A DNA stretch of 64,000 bases from Micromonospora inositola (lineage in GTDB: Bacteria > Actinomycetota > Actinomycetes > Mycobacteriales > Micromonosporaceae): positions 1,612,001 to 1,676,000 of the forward strand of contig NZ_LT607754.1 of NCBI RefSeq assembly GCF_900090285.1, read 5' to 3'. The notes under the pieces were generated by a model. The model was not told where the DNA came from and did no database searches. It was given only the letters and a program-made list of their open reading frames with translations. This document shows positions 36,385 through 44,519 of the stretch, one piece after another. The stretch's first letter is position 1, and the number at the start of each line of letters is the position of its first letter. Position numbers and translations under genes: made by a program.

Positions 36385-37061
36385 CACCGTCGGTCGATTC
36401 CGTCGTGGTCCCGCCGCGCGGTCAGCGGGTGCGGGAGACCATCGCGCAGCTCCGGGAGCGCATCCTCGGCGGCGAGTGGCCGGTGGGCGGCCGGATCCCG
36501 ACCGAGCCGCAGCTGGTCGCCGCGCTCGGGGTGGGACGGAACACCGTGCGGGAGGCCGTCCGCGCCCTGGTCCACGCCGGGGTGCTGGAGTGCCGTCAGG
36601 GCTCCGGGACGTACGTGGTGTCGACCGACGAACTGGCCCCGGTGGTGGCCCGCCGGCTCACCGACCGGATGGCCGAGGTGGTCGAGGTGCGGCGCGCCTT
36701 CGAGGTGGAGGCGGCCCGGCTCGCCGCGCTGCGGCGTACCCCGGACGACCTGGCGGCGCTCGACGCCGCGCTCGCCGTGCGGGAGGCCGCATGGCGCTCC
36801 GGCCGGGTGGACGACTTCGTCGAGGCGGACGCCGCGCTGCACACCGCGGTGGTCGCCGCCGCCCACAACGGCATGCTCGCCGAGCTGTACGCCTCGGTCG
36901 GCGCCGCGCTGCGCAGCACCGTCGCCCAGGCCATGGGCGGCGCGCTGGAGCCCGAGCGGTACGTCGACCACGGTCGACTGGTGGCCGCCATCCGGGACGG
37001 CGATCCGGCGCGCGCGGCGATCGAGGCCGGTGCTTTTCTGGAGCCGCCGCCGGGGGCATAG
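36381..37061 (+). CDS. GntR family regulator (FadR subfamily)
   Basis: This 226-residue protein has an N-terminal winged helix (about residues 14-82, IPTEPQLVAALGVGRNTVREAVRAL and GSGTYVV) and a C-terminal FCD helical ligand-binding domain with VRRAFEVEAARLAA and a histidine in ADAALHTAVV. FCD domains often bind a metal and a carboxylate ligand. The GTG start overlaps the stop of a nine-codon leader frame. It is divergent from the MFS transporter gene. Confidence 0.88.
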   Translation: MTPSVDSVVVPPRGQRVRETIAQLRERILGGEWPVGGRIPTEPQLVAALGVGRNTVREAVRALVHAGVLECRQGSGTYVVSTDELAPVVARRLTDRMAEVVEVRRAFEVEAARLAALRRTPDDLAALDAALAVREAAWRSGRVDDFVEADAALHTAVVAAAHNGMLAELYASVGAALRSTVAQAMGGALEPERYVDHGRLVAAIRDGDPARAAIEAGAFLEPPPGA

Positions 37062-37100
37062 GTTGTCCGGGACGCAGAATCGGACAGCACAGGAGTACGG

Positions 37101-37574
37101 ATGCTCAAGGGCTTCAAAGACTTCATCATGCGCGGCAACGTCGTCGACCTGGCGGTCGGTGTCGTCATCGGCGCCGCGTTCACCGGCGTGGTCACCCAGC
37201 TCACCAAGTCGTTCCTGGATCCGCTGATCCGGGTCTTCGTGCTGCTGATCACCGGCAGCGACAAGGGCCTGGCCGGCACCGCTCCGACCTTCCGGGGCAT
37301 CGCGTTCGACTGGGTGGCCTTCGTCAACGCCGTGATCACCTTCCTGCTCACCGCGGCGGCGCTCTACTTCCTGGTCGTCTACCCGATGAACCGGCTGGCC
37401 GAGCGCCGGCGGCGCGGCGAGGAGCCGCCGCCGAAGGCGCCCAGCGAGGAGGTCAAGCTGCTCACCGATATCCGCGACGCCCTGGTCGCCGCCGGTCACG
37501 CCACCCCCGGCCAGCAGCGCGGGGCGCTGGACGACGTGCTGGGCCGACGGAACGGGCCGCCGGTCGGCCGCTGA
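37101..37574 (+). CDS. mscL: Large-conductance mechanosensitive channel
   Basis: This 157-residue MscL begins with the family-typical MLKGFKDFIMRGNVVDLAVGVVIGAAF and has the second helix FVNAVITFLLTAAALYFLVV. It forms a pentameric pore that opens on osmotic downshift. A cytoplasmic C-terminal extension of about 50 residues is longer than in E. coli MscL. AGGAG lies six bases before the ATG. A strong hairpin follows. Confidence 0.95.
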   Translation: MLKGFKDFIMRGNVVDLAVGVVIGAAFTGVVTQLTKSFLDPLIRVFVLLITGSDKGLAGTAPTFRGIAFDWVAFVNAVITFLLTAAALYFLVVYPMNRLAERRRRGEEPPPKAPSEEVKLLTDIRDALVAAGHATPGQQRGALDDVLGRRNGPPVGR

Positions 37575-37590
37575 CGTAGCACATGCACAC

Positions 37591-37619
37591 CGGCCCCTGT
37601 GGGATTCCCGCAGGGGCCG
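37591..37619 (+). terminator. Hairpin terminator after mscL
   Basis: A 9-bp stem (CGGCCCCTG paired with CAGGGGCCG) encloses an 11-base loop that itself contains GGGA and TCCC. It lies 17 bases after the mscL stop codon. Confidence 0.75.
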
Positions 37620-37626
37620 TCCCATG

Positions 37627-37642
37627 TCGTACACCTGTTCGA
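37627..37642. promoter_or_regulatory. Candidate LexA (SOS) box
   Basis: TCGTACACCTGTTCGA on the plus strand has one mismatch to the symmetric TCGAAC-N4-GTTCGA core, the same mismatch as the box at 18578. It directly precedes the predicted -10 (TAGAGT) of the small gene at 37655. Confidence 0.5.
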
Positions 37643-37648
37643 TAGAGT
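37643..37648 (+). promoter_or_regulatory. Candidate -10 element of a leaderless promoter
   Basis: TAGAGT ends six bases before the ATG at 37655 and begins one base after the SOS-like box. Confidence 0.5.
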
Positions 37649-37654
37649 CCCGCC

Positions 37655-37903
37655 ATGGAACAGCGCAGGCACTGGTGGAACGGGAAGTGGGGACGGCTGG
37701 CCCGGCGGGACGTCTTCCTCCGGGTGGACGGGGACCGCTGGCACGTCGAGCAGCGGGCCGGCGGCGCCGAGGGGGTCTCCCAGTTCTACGAGTACGCCAG
37801 CGCCGAGGAGGCCGAGGAGACGGTCCGGGCGCTGCTGGAGGGGCCGGACGGCTGGCGCGAGCTCTCCCCCCGCCCGCCGAGCGGCTGGACCCCGTCCGTT
37901 TAG
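37655..37903 (+). CDS. Small conserved-type hypothetical protein, possible SOS-controlled gene
   Basis: This 82-residue soluble protein is rich in Trp, Arg and Glu, with an N-terminal MEQRRHWWNGKWGRLARR and an acidic helical segment ASAEEAEETVRALLEG. I recognise no domain. There is no ribosome-binding site, and the ATG is six bases after TAGAGT. The adjoining LexA-like box suggests DNA-damage control. Confidence 0.7.
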   Translation: MEQRRHWWNGKWGRLARRDVFLRVDGDRWHVEQRAGGAEGVSQFYEYASAEEAEETVRALLEGPDGWRELSPRPPSGWTPSV

Positions 37904-37932
37904 CGCAGGGGCGGCCCGGGAACCGCGCCTGA

Positions 37933-38307
37933 ATGAACCAGCAGGGTACGCAGCAGCAGGCCACCATCTCCCGGGTCACCACCGGCATGCGGGTGGTCGA
38001 CTCGAACGGCGTCGAGGTCGGCACGGTGGATCTCGTCCAACGCGGCGACCCGAACGCGGTGACCGTCCAGGCGCCCACCGCCGATCCCGGCAGCAGCCTG
38101 GACGAGCTGATCGAGGCGACCGCGGTCGAGGAACCGGACGTGCCGGCCGACCTGGCCGCCCGACTGTTGCACAGCGGCTACCTGAAGGTCTCCACCGAGC
38201 TGGCCCGGACGGGCGCGGTCTACGTGCTCGCCGACCGGATCGCCACCGTCGCCGACGACCAGGTGCGCCTCGACGTCCCCGCCGCCGACCTACCCGAGGA
38301 GGAGTAG
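37933..38307 (+). CDS. PRC-barrel-like protein (DUF2171 type)
   Basis: This is a 124-residue acidic protein. The first half, TTGMRVVDSNGVEVGTVDLVQRGD, looks like a PRC-barrel or DUF2171 beta-barrel, and a repeated barrel-like segment lies at HSGYLKVSTELARTGAVYV. Such proteins are soluble and of unknown function in actinobacteria. It lies 29 bases after the small gene at 37655 and could be read with it. Confidence 0.65.
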   Translation: MNQQGTQQQATISRVTTGMRVVDSNGVEVGTVDLVQRGDPNAVTVQAPTADPGSSLDELIEATAVEEPDVPADLAARLLHSGYLKVSTELARTGAVYVLADRIATVADDQVRLDVPAADLPEEE

Positions 38308-38453
38308 GTCCGGGGGTTTCGGCGAGCTGGTGATGTCCCCACCGCACGGACACCGCCAGTTCGCCGGTCTGGTGACGGTCCTGAACCCGCTCGCCGACGG
38401 CAACGGCAACCCGCTGACGTCGGCCTTGACGGGCCTCCGGTCCGCGCGCGCTC

Positions 38454-38459
38454 TAGTGT
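38454..38459 (+). promoter_or_regulatory. Candidate -10 element of a leaderless promoter
   Basis: TAGTGT ends seven bases before the ATG at 38467. This spacing favours that ATG over the in-frame GTG at 38458. Confidence 0.5.
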
Positions 38460-38466
38460 GGACCGG

Positions 38467-38742
38467 ATGTGGATGGTGATCGGAGAGCAGCGCGGCACGC
38501 CGGCGGACCGGGACGAGCGAACGGCCCAGTTCACCCACATGGCCGAGGTGACCCGCCAGAGTCCCGGCTTCGTCCGGGGCTGCTGGGGCGCGGACGACGA
38601 CGACCGGGAGCTCAGCCACGCCCTGGTCGTCCTCGACACGCTGGAGCACGCCCGGGCGCTGCGCCGGATGGTCGAGGAGAACGTCAGCGGGGTACGCCTG
38701 CGGATCATGGAGATCAACGTCGAAGCGGACGTCACAGCCTGA
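38467..38742 (+). CDS. ABM-like dimeric alpha/beta-barrel protein
   Basis: This 91-residue protein resembles antibiotic biosynthesis monooxygenase (ABM)/dimeric alpha-beta barrel proteins, with MWMVIGEQRG, a helix QFTHMAEVTRQSPGF and strands GCWGADD and HALVVLDTLEHA. The family includes haem-degrading and quinone-forming monooxygenases, but many members have no known reaction. Its 3' end overlaps the convergent BenE gene by 11 bases. Confidence 0.65.
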   Translation: MWMVIGEQRGTPADRDERTAQFTHMAEVTRQSPGFVRGCWGADDDDRELSHALVVLDTLEHARALRRMVEENVSGVRLRIMEINVEADVTA

Positions 38743-39970
38743 CCGGGGACGTCGACCGGGCCTCGACCTCCTGCTCCGCCAGCCCGGCGTCTGCCGCCGG
38801 GTCCGATCCGCTGACTGCCGTTCGGCGGCGGAACAGCAGCAGCATCAGCCAGCCGGCGAGCAGCCCCCAGAACGCGCCGCCCACGCCCAGCAGGCTGACC
38901 CCGGAGGCGGTCACCACGAAGGTCACCACGGCCGCCTCCCGCGTCTCCGGTTCGGTGACGGCCGCGGCGACCGCGCCGGCCAGCGCGCCGAGCAGCGCGA
39001 GCCCGGCCACCGCCTCGACCAGGATGGGCGGCGAGAGCAGCACCAGGGCGGTGGCCACGCCGGCCCCCAGGCCGAGCAGCGCCATGCCGATCCCGGCGGT
39101 GACCGAGGCGATCCAGCGGCGGTCGGGATCCGGATGGGCGTCCGGGCCGGCGGCCAGCGCGGCGGTGATCGCGGCCAGGTTCACCGCGTGCCCGCCGGCC
39201 GGCGCGCCGAGCGCGCTGGCCAGCCCGGTCACCCGGAGGGCGGAGCCGAGCGGCGCCCGGTAGCCGTAGCCGGCGAGCACCGCCATCCCGGGGACGTTCT
39301 GCGCGGCCATGGTGACCAGGAAGAGCGGCAGCGCCAGCCCGATGATCGCCGACACCGTCCAGGCCGGCGTGGTCAGCGCGACGGTGGGCGCCAGGTGCAA
39401 CCGGCCGGGCCCGGCGGCGGGAGCGGTGAGCGCGATGGCCATCGCCGCGATCGCCAGCGCGGCCGGCACCGCCCCGCGGCGGGCGAACCGGTGCAGCACG
39501 AGCCAGGTGAGCACCACCGGACCGGCCAGCCGGGGCACCTCCACCAGCGCCCGCACCGGCGCGGTGCAGAGCGGCAGGAGCACCCCCGCGAGCATCGCGC
39601 TGGCGATCGGGCCCGGGATCGCGGCCACCGCCCGGCCGAGCGCGGGGATCAGCCCGGCCGCCGCGATCAGCAGGCCGGCGACCAGGAACGCGCCGACCGC
39701 CGCCGGCCAGCCGCCGGGCACCGGGCCGGTGGCGACCAGCAGCGCCGCGCCCGGGGTGGACCAGGCGACGGCCATCGGCAGTCGGTGCCGCAGCCCGAGC
39801 CAGACCGCGCAGAGGCCGGCCGCCACGCAGAGCACCAGCAGCCCGGAGGCGGCCTGCGCGTCGTCGGCGCCGACCGCCCGCAGCCCGGCGAGGACCACGG
39901 TGAACGAGCTGGCGAAGCCGACCAGGGCCGTCACGACGCCGGCCAGCACCGGTTGCGATCGACCGCCCAT
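38732..39970 (-). CDS. BenE family transporter
   Basis: This is a 412-residue membrane protein with about twelve helices, matching the benzoate/H+ symporter BenE family by length and by segments such as AVAWSTPGAALL, PGPIASAMLAGVLLP and GAPAGGHAVNLAAITAAL. It may import an aromatic acid, although no benzoate catabolic genes are visible nearby. It is divergent from an XRE-cupin regulator across a perfect palindrome. Confidence 0.87.
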   Translation of the reverse strand: MGGRSQPVLAGVVTALVGFASSFTVVLAGLRAVGADDAQAASGLLVLCVAAGLCAVWLGLRHRLPMAVAWSTPGAALLVATGPVPGGWPAAVGAFLVAGLLIAAAGLIPALGRAVAAIPGPIASAMLAGVLLPLCTAPVRALVEVPRLAGPVVLTWLVLHRFARRGAVPAALAIAAMAIALTAPAAGPGRLHLAPTVALTTPAWTVSAIIGLALPLFLVTMAAQNVPGMAVLAGYGYRAPLGSALRVTGLASALGAPAGGHAVNLAAITAALAAGPDAHPDPDRRWIASVTAGIGMALLGLGAGVATALVLLSPPILVEAVAGLALLGALAGAVAAAVTEPETREAAVVTFVVTASGVSLLGVGGAFWGLLAGWLMLLLFRRRTAVSGSDPAADAGLAEQEVEARSTSPVRL

Positions 39971-39987
39971 GCGCCCCCCTCACGGCC

Positions 39988-40003
39988 GTTCCGTTTACGG
40001 AAC
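39988..40003. promoter_or_regulatory. Palindromic operator between benE-like and XRE-cupin genes
   Basis: GTTCCGTTTACGGAAC has perfect 7-base arms around TT. It lies in the 57-base divergent intergenic region and is the likely target of the XRE-cupin regulator. Confidence 0.65.
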
Positions 40004-40027
40004 AGCGGCGTGTAGCACCATAGCGGC

Positions 40028-40576
40028 ATGGCGTCGCCCCCACCAGCTCGTGATCCGGCACCCGGAGCGGTCGGCTTGCGGGTCCGTGCGCTGCGCGAGG
40101 AACGCGGAATCTCGCTGTCCACCCTGGCCCGGCTGGCCGGGGTCGGGAAGGCCACCCTCTCCGGCCTGGAGAACGGCACCCGCAACCCGACCCTGGAGAC
40201 CCTGTACGCGGTCACCGCGCAGCTCGGCGTGCCGCTCACCGCCGTCCTCTCCGGGCCGGCCGAGACGCCGACCGTACGCGGCGCGGCGGTGAGCGCCACC
40301 CTGCTGGAGGTCTTCTCCGACACCGACGCGACCTACGAGCTGTACCGGATGCGGGTCAGTCCCGGCCCGACGCAGCTCTCCCCCGCGCACCAGTCCGGGG
40401 TCACCGAGCACGTCACCGTCTTCTCCGGCGTGCTGCGCGCCGGGCCGGTGGACGCCCCGCTGACCGCCGGCCCGGGCGGATTCCTGCGCTGGACCTCCGA
40501 CGTGCCGCACAGCTACACCGCGGTCGGCGACGAGCAGGTACGGGCCAGCCTGCTGCTGCGTTACCCGAAACGCTGA
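40028..40576 (+). CDS. XRE family regulator with C-terminal cupin
   Basis: This 182-residue protein has an N-terminal XRE helix-turn-helix (about residues 16-72, with ISLSTLARLAGVGKATLSGLENG) and a C-terminal cupin sensor domain (about 100-180) with TEHVTVFSGVLRAG and a histidine in DVPHSY. Such regulators usually control a neighbouring transporter or catabolic gene, here the divergent BenE-like transporter. Confidence 0.88.
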   Translation: MASPPPARDPAPGAVGLRVRALREERGISLSTLARLAGVGKATLSGLENGTRNPTLETLYAVTAQLGVPLTAVLSGPAETPTVRGAAVSATLLEVFSDTDATYELYRMRVSPGPTQLSPAHQSGVTEHVTVFSGVLRAGPVDAPLTAGPGGFLRWTSDVPHSYTAVGDEQVRASLLLRYPKR

Positions 40577-40586
40577 CCGGTCAGCG
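40571..40586. other. Perfect palindrome spanning two convergent stop codons
   Basis: CGCTGACCGGTCAGCG is fully self-complementary and contains the TGA of the XRE-cupin gene and the TGA of the convergent LuxR gene, four bases apart. It could fold only as a tight hairpin and may be chance. Confidence 0.5.
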
Positions 40587-41603
40587 GGGCGGCGCGCCCA
40601 CCGGCAGCCGATGCCGTACCGCCCAGAGCGCCGCCTCCGTCCGCGACGCCGAGCCGGTCTTGCGGAGCAGGTTCGACACGTGCACGGTGACCGTCCGCAC
40701 CGAGATGCCGAGCGCCCGGGCGGCCTGCTTGTTGGACATCCCGGCGACCAGGCAGCCGAGCACCTCGATCTCCCGGCCGGTCAGCTCGGCGTCCGGCGGC
40801 GTCGCCGGCCGGGGCACCAGGTGCTCCGGCAGCGGCTCGTGGACCAGGCCGTCCGGCCCGGGCCCGGCGTGCGCGGCGAGCAGCTCGGTCAGCACGTACG
40901 GGTTGCCGCCGGTACGCCGCCAGACCGCCATCACCACCGCCTCCGCGGGGCGGCTCCCGTCGTACACCTGGGCCAGCACCTCGGCCACCTCGGCGGCGGT
41001 GAGGGGCGCGAGATGCTGGCGCACCGCGCCGCGTACCCCGCGGAGGCGGGCCAGCGCGCGGGCCGTGAGATCCGGCGCCAACGCGTCGGCCAGCGGGCGG
41101 CTCGCCACCACCAGCAGGGCCGGCAGCTCCGGGGCGGCGGCCAGCTCGCCGAGCAGGTTGAGGCTGGCCGGGTCGAGGGCGTGCAGGTCCTCCACCACCA
41201 GCACCGCCGGGCCGGCCCCGACCAGCAGCCGGACCGTGCGGACGGCGAGCCGCAGCAGCGTGCCCGGGGCGTAGCGTTCGCGCGGCGCGGTGGGCTGCTG
41301 GGCGAGCCAGGCCAGCGCGTCCGCGGGCAGGTCCAGGCCGGTGGTGTCCCGGTCGCTGAGCACGGCCGCCAACCAGTCGTACGGGGCGGGGTCGTGCACC
41401 CGCGCGGCACCGGCGAGGACCACCGCCGGCCGCGGGGCGAAGCCCTCCAGGGCGGCCGCGACCAGCAGGCTCTTGCCCACCCCGGCGGCCCCGGTGATCA
41501 CCGTGACGGTGGGCGCCGGCCGGCGGCCGGAGACCACGGCGGCCCAGGCCCGGTCGAGCTCGGCCAGCTCGCCGGCGCGCCCGACCATGGACACCGGCAT
41601 CAT
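40581..41603 (-). CDS. LuxR family regulator with AAA ATPase domain (short LAL type)
   Basis: This 340-residue protein has an N-terminal AAA/ORC-like ATPase with Walker A TGAAGVGKS and Walker B VLVVEDLHALD, and a C-terminal LuxR helix-turn-helix (LTGREIEVLGCLVAGMSNKQAARALGISVRTV). It is much shorter than typical LAL regulators of about 900 residues, lacking the TPR region. The ATG at 41603 has TAGGGT seven bases upstream. It is divergent from a PPM phosphatase across an 18-base palindrome. Confidence 0.87.
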   Translation of the reverse strand: MMPVSMVGRAGELAELDRAWAAVVSGRRPAPTVTVITGAAGVGKSLLVAAALEGFAPRPAVVLAGAARVHDPAPYDWLAAVLSDRDTTGLDLPADALAWLAQQPTAPRERYAPGTLLRLAVRTVRLLVGAGPAVLVVEDLHALDPASLNLLGELAAAPELPALLVVASRPLADALAPDLTARALARLRGVRGAVRQHLAPLTAAEVAEVLAQVYDGSRPAEAVVMAVWRRTGGNPYVLTELLAAHAGPGPDGLVHEPLPEHLVPRPATPPDAELTGREIEVLGCLVAGMSNKQAARALGISVRTVTVHVSNLLRKTGSASRTEAALWAVRHRLPVGAPPR

Positions 41604-41610
41604 TTCTCAC

Positions 41611-41616
41611 ACCCTA
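41611..41616 (-). promoter_or_regulatory. Candidate -10 element of the LuxR regulator promoter
   Basis: TAGGGT on the minus strand ends seven bases before the ATG at 41603 and overlaps the edge of the palindrome at 41614-41631. Confidence 0.5.
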
Positions 41617-41631
41617 CGCAGTAGTGCGTAG
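41614..41631. promoter_or_regulatory. Palindromic operator between LuxR and PPM phosphatase genes
   Basis: CTACGCAGTAGTGCGTAG has 7-base arms (CTACGCA and TGCGTAG) and a 4-base centre. It overlaps the predicted -10 of the LuxR gene, so the LuxR protein may control itself here. Confidence 0.55.
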
Positions 41632-41666
41632 AGACGGCGGCAGGGTCTTCTTGGCAAGCTTGACCC

Positions 41667-42386
41667 ATGACGCTCATCCTCCGCTCGGCCATCCTCAACG
41701 ACGTCGGCCTCGTCCGGACCAACAACGAGGACTCCGCCCTCGCCGGTGACCGCCTGGTGGCGGTGGCCGACGGCATGGGCGGGCTCCCCGCCGGCGAAGT
41801 GGCGAGCGAGATCGTCATCCGGATCCTGGACGAGCTGACCCCGCCGAACGTCCCCGACGAGGCCGCCGACGCGCTGCGGGCCGTGGTGAGCACCGCCAAC
41901 CAGCGGATCCGGGCCGCCATCACGGTGGACCCGACCCGCGACGGCATGGGCACCACGCTGACCGCCGCCCTGCTCGCCGGGGACACCCTGGTCATCGCCC
42001 AGGTCGGCGACTCCCGCGGCTATCTGCTGCGGGACGGGGAGCTGACCCAGCTCACCCGGGACGACACCTTCGTCCAAGCGCTGGTCGACCAGGGCGCCCT
42101 CTCCCCCGACCAGGCCCGGCACCACCCGCAGCGGTCCCTGGTCACCCGGGCCGTGCAGGGCTCGGACGCGCCCCCGGCGATCGGGGTGCTCACCGTCTTC
42201 CCCGGCGACCGACTGCTGCTGTGCAGCGACGGCCTCTCCGACTACGTCGAGGACCCGCCGATCGCCGCGGCGCTCGGCACCTACGGCGACCGCCAGCAGT
42301 GCGGCGAGCAGCTGGTCAAGCTCGCCCACCAGGCCGGCGCGCCGGACAACGTCACCGTGGTCGTCTCCGACGTCGCCGCGGCCTGA
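41667..42386 (+). CDS. PPM-type protein serine/threonine phosphatase
   Basis: This 239-residue PP2C phosphatase has all metal-binding motifs: RTNNED (17-22), VADGMGG (33-39), DGMGTT (92-97), VGDSRG (113-118), SDGLSD (187-192) and DNVTVVV (227-233). It resembles the stand-alone PstP class that opposes eukaryote-like kinases, though no kinase gene is adjacent. It has no membrane anchor, unlike PstP. No ribosome-binding site is clear. Confidence 0.92.
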   Translation: MTLILRSAILNDVGLVRTNNEDSALAGDRLVAVADGMGGLPAGEVASEIVIRILDELTPPNVPDEAADALRAVVSTANQRIRAAITVDPTRDGMGTTLTAALLAGDTLVIAQVGDSRGYLLRDGELTQLTRDDTFVQALVDQGALSPDQARHHPQRSLVTRAVQGSDAPPAIGVLTVFPGDRLLLCSDGLSDYVEDPPIAAALGTYGDRQQCGEQLVKLAHQAGAPDNVTVVVSDVAAA

Positions 42387-42447
42387 TCGTGCCCCCGGGG
42401 CCGGCGAAAGCGGTTGCGCCGGCCACCGGCCCGGGTTGGGATGAGGA

Positions 42448-43644
42448 ATGATCATCCGTCGGTTGGCCGCCGAGGAACGCCTGACCACCAGCTTCCCGCT
42501 CCAGGCGTACGCCTTCGAGGCGTCGCCGCTGGCCGCGTCCCGGGTGGAGGAGTTCCGCGACTACCTCTCCTACAACGCCGGCAACCGGACGCTGATCGCC
42601 GACGAGGACGGCACGGCGGTCGCCGCCGTCTCGGCGATCCCGATGCGGCAGAACCTCCGCGGCGCCGTCCTGCCGATGGCCGGCGTCGCCGGGGTGGCGA
42701 CCCACCCGCTGGCCCGCCGGCGCGGCCACGTCCGGGCGCTGCTGCACCAACTCCTCGACGAGATGCGCGACGAGGGGCATCCGCTCACCGCGCTGTACCC
42801 GTTCCGGGCGTCGTTCTACGAGCGCTTCGGCTACGTCGGGCTGCCCCGGGCGCGTAGCGCGACGTTCTCCCCGGCCGACCTCGGGCCGTTGCTCCGCGCC
42901 GAGCTGCCCGGAGAGGTGGTCTGGGAACGGGTCGGGGTGGGCTACCCGACCTGGCGCGCGTTCACCGAACGCTGCCTGCACGAGCGGCACGGTTTCGCGG
43001 TCTTCCCCGACTTCTGGGCCGTCGGGCTGCGCGACCGGGACGACCGCTGGCTGGTCACCGCCGTGGTCGACGGCAGCACGGCCGGCGCGGTGACCTACCG
43101 GATCGACGACCACGGCGGAGAGCTGATCGCCGACGAACTGCTCGCCACCGACCCGTACGCGCGGGCGCTGCTGTTGCAGTTCTTCGCCCGGCACGTCGAC
43201 CAGGTCGAGCGGATCCGGGTCCAGCTCCCCGCCGACGAACTGCCCGAGCTGTGGCTCACCGACCTGGCCGTGCACGTCGAGGCGCGGGTGTCCCGGCCCG
43301 GGTCGCCGGCGCCGATGGCCCGGCTGCTCTCCCTGGACGCGCTGACCGGCCTGCCGGCCGGAGCCGGTCGGGTCCGGGTCGACCTGGTCGGCGACCGCTG
43401 GCTGGCCGGGACGCACCTGCTCGACGGCGCCACCGGTCGGCTGGAGCTGCTGCCCGGCGGGTCCGCCGGGGGCGGGGTCCCGACCGCGGCGCTCACCGCC
43501 GCCGGCCTCTCCGCCCTCGCGTACGGGGTGCTCGACCCGGCCGAGGTCGACATCCGGGACCTGGGCGACGTGCCGGCGGACGCGGCGGCCGAGCTGCGCC
43601 GCATCTTCCCCCGGGAAGTGCCGTACCTCTTCGCCGACTTCTGA
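42448..43644 (+). CDS. Eis-like GNAT N-acetyltransferase
   Basis: This 398-residue protein has the Eis three-part layout: an N-terminal GNAT domain with the acetyl-CoA segment GVATHPLARRRGHVRALL, a second GNAT-like domain, and a C-terminal sterol-carrier-like domain. The final F-A-D-F residues match Eis proteins, which use the C-terminal carboxylate in catalysis. Eis acetylates aminoglycosides and other amines. GAGGA lies directly before the ATG. Confidence 0.86.
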   Translation: MIIRRLAAEERLTTSFPLQAYAFEASPLAASRVEEFRDYLSYNAGNRTLIADEDGTAVAAVSAIPMRQNLRGAVLPMAGVAGVATHPLARRRGHVRALLHQLLDEMRDEGHPLTALYPFRASFYERFGYVGLPRARSATFSPADLGPLLRAELPGEVVWERVGVGYPTWRAFTERCLHERHGFAVFPDFWAVGLRDRDDRWLVTAVVDGSTAGAVTYRIDDHGGELIADELLATDPYARALLLQFFARHVDQVERIRVQLPADELPELWLTDLAVHVEARVSRPGSPAPMARLLSLDALTGLPAGAGRVRVDLVGDRWLAGTHLLDGATGRLELLPGGSAGGGVPTAALTAAGLSALAYGVLDPAEVDIRDLGDVPADAAAELRRIFPREVPYLFADF

Positions 43645-43671
43645 CGGTTCCCCCGCCGCTCCGCGTCGGGG

Positions 43672-43677
43672 TACGGT
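43672..43677 (+). promoter_or_regulatory. Candidate -10 element of the ZIP transporter promoter
   Basis: TACGGT ends seven bases before the ATG at 43685, with no ribosome-binding site between. Confidence 0.5.
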
Positions 43678-43684
43678 CCTGCGA

Positions 43685-44434
43685 ATGCCGGAGTGGTTGC
43701 AAGCGGGATTCTGGGGTCTGCTGGCCGGTTCGGCCCTGCTGCTCGGGGCGGCCGTCGGGTTCTTCGCCCGGGTCCCCCGGAAGATCATCGCGTCGATCAT
43801 GGCGTTCGGTGCCGGGGTGCTGCTCAGCGCGGTCTCCTTCGAGCTCATCGCCGAGGCGCACGAGCAGGGCGGCCTGCTGCCCACCACGGTCGGCGCGGCG
43901 GCCGGGGCACTCGCGTACACCGGGGCGAACATCCTGCTGGCCCGGCGCGGGGCCCGGCACCGCAAGCGCTCCGGCGACGAGCAGCCCTCCGAACAGGAGC
44001 AACCAGGCTCGGGTACGGCGATCGCGGTCGGCGCGCTGCTGGACGGCGTACCGGAGTCGGTGGTGATCGGCGCCAGCCTGCTCACCGGCGGCCCGGTCAG
44101 CCTGGTCACCGTGATCGCGGTGTTCCTGAGCAACGTGCCGGAGGGGCTGTCCAGCGCCGCCGGCATGCGCCAGGCCGGCCGCTCCAAGCGCTATGTCTTC
44201 CTGCTCTGGACGGCGATCGCCCTGATCAGCGGCGCGGCGGCGCTGGCCGGCTACGCGCTGCTCGGCGGCGCTCCGCCGGAGGTGCTGGCCACCATCACCG
44301 CGCTGGCCGCCGGCGCGATCCTCGCGATGATCACCGACACGATGGTCCCCGAGGCGTTCGAGGACGCCCACCTCCTGGTCGGCCTGATCACCGTCCTCGG
44401 ATTCCTGGTCTCCTTCGCCCTCTCCCACGCCTGA
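43685..44434 (+). CDS. ZIP family metal transporter
   Basis: This is a 249-residue membrane protein with about eight helices. The ZIP metal-binding helix motifs are visible as GALLDGVPESVVIG and FLSNVPEGLSSA. A charged, Glu/Gln-rich cytoplasmic loop lies between helices three and four (about residues 88-115). It probably imports a divalent cation such as zinc, or exports it as proposed for some family members. Confidence 0.88.
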   Translation: MPEWLQAGFWGLLAGSALLLGAAVGFFARVPRKIIASIMAFGAGVLLSAVSFELIAEAHEQGGLLPTTVGAAAGALAYTGANILLARRGARHRKRSGDEQPSEQEQPGSGTAIAVGALLDGVPESVVIGASLLTGGPVSLVTVIAVFLSNVPEGLSSAAGMRQAGRSKRYVFLLWTAIALISGAAALAGYALLGGAPPEVLATITALAAGAILAMITDTMVPEAFEDAHLLVGLITVLGFLVSFALSHA

Positions 44435-44506
44435 CCCGGAGGGCGGGCGAGCTTAGGCGTGGGTTAAGGATGGAGCAGGGATTCGTCGTGGGGGCCGACG
44501 GGCTCC

Positions 44507-44512
44507 TAGCAT
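44507..44512 (+). promoter_or_regulatory. Candidate -10 element of the beta-helix lipoprotein promoter
   Basis: TAGCAT ends seven bases before the GTG at 44520. The transcript would be leaderless. Confidence 0.5.
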
Positions 44513-44519
44513 CGGGCGG

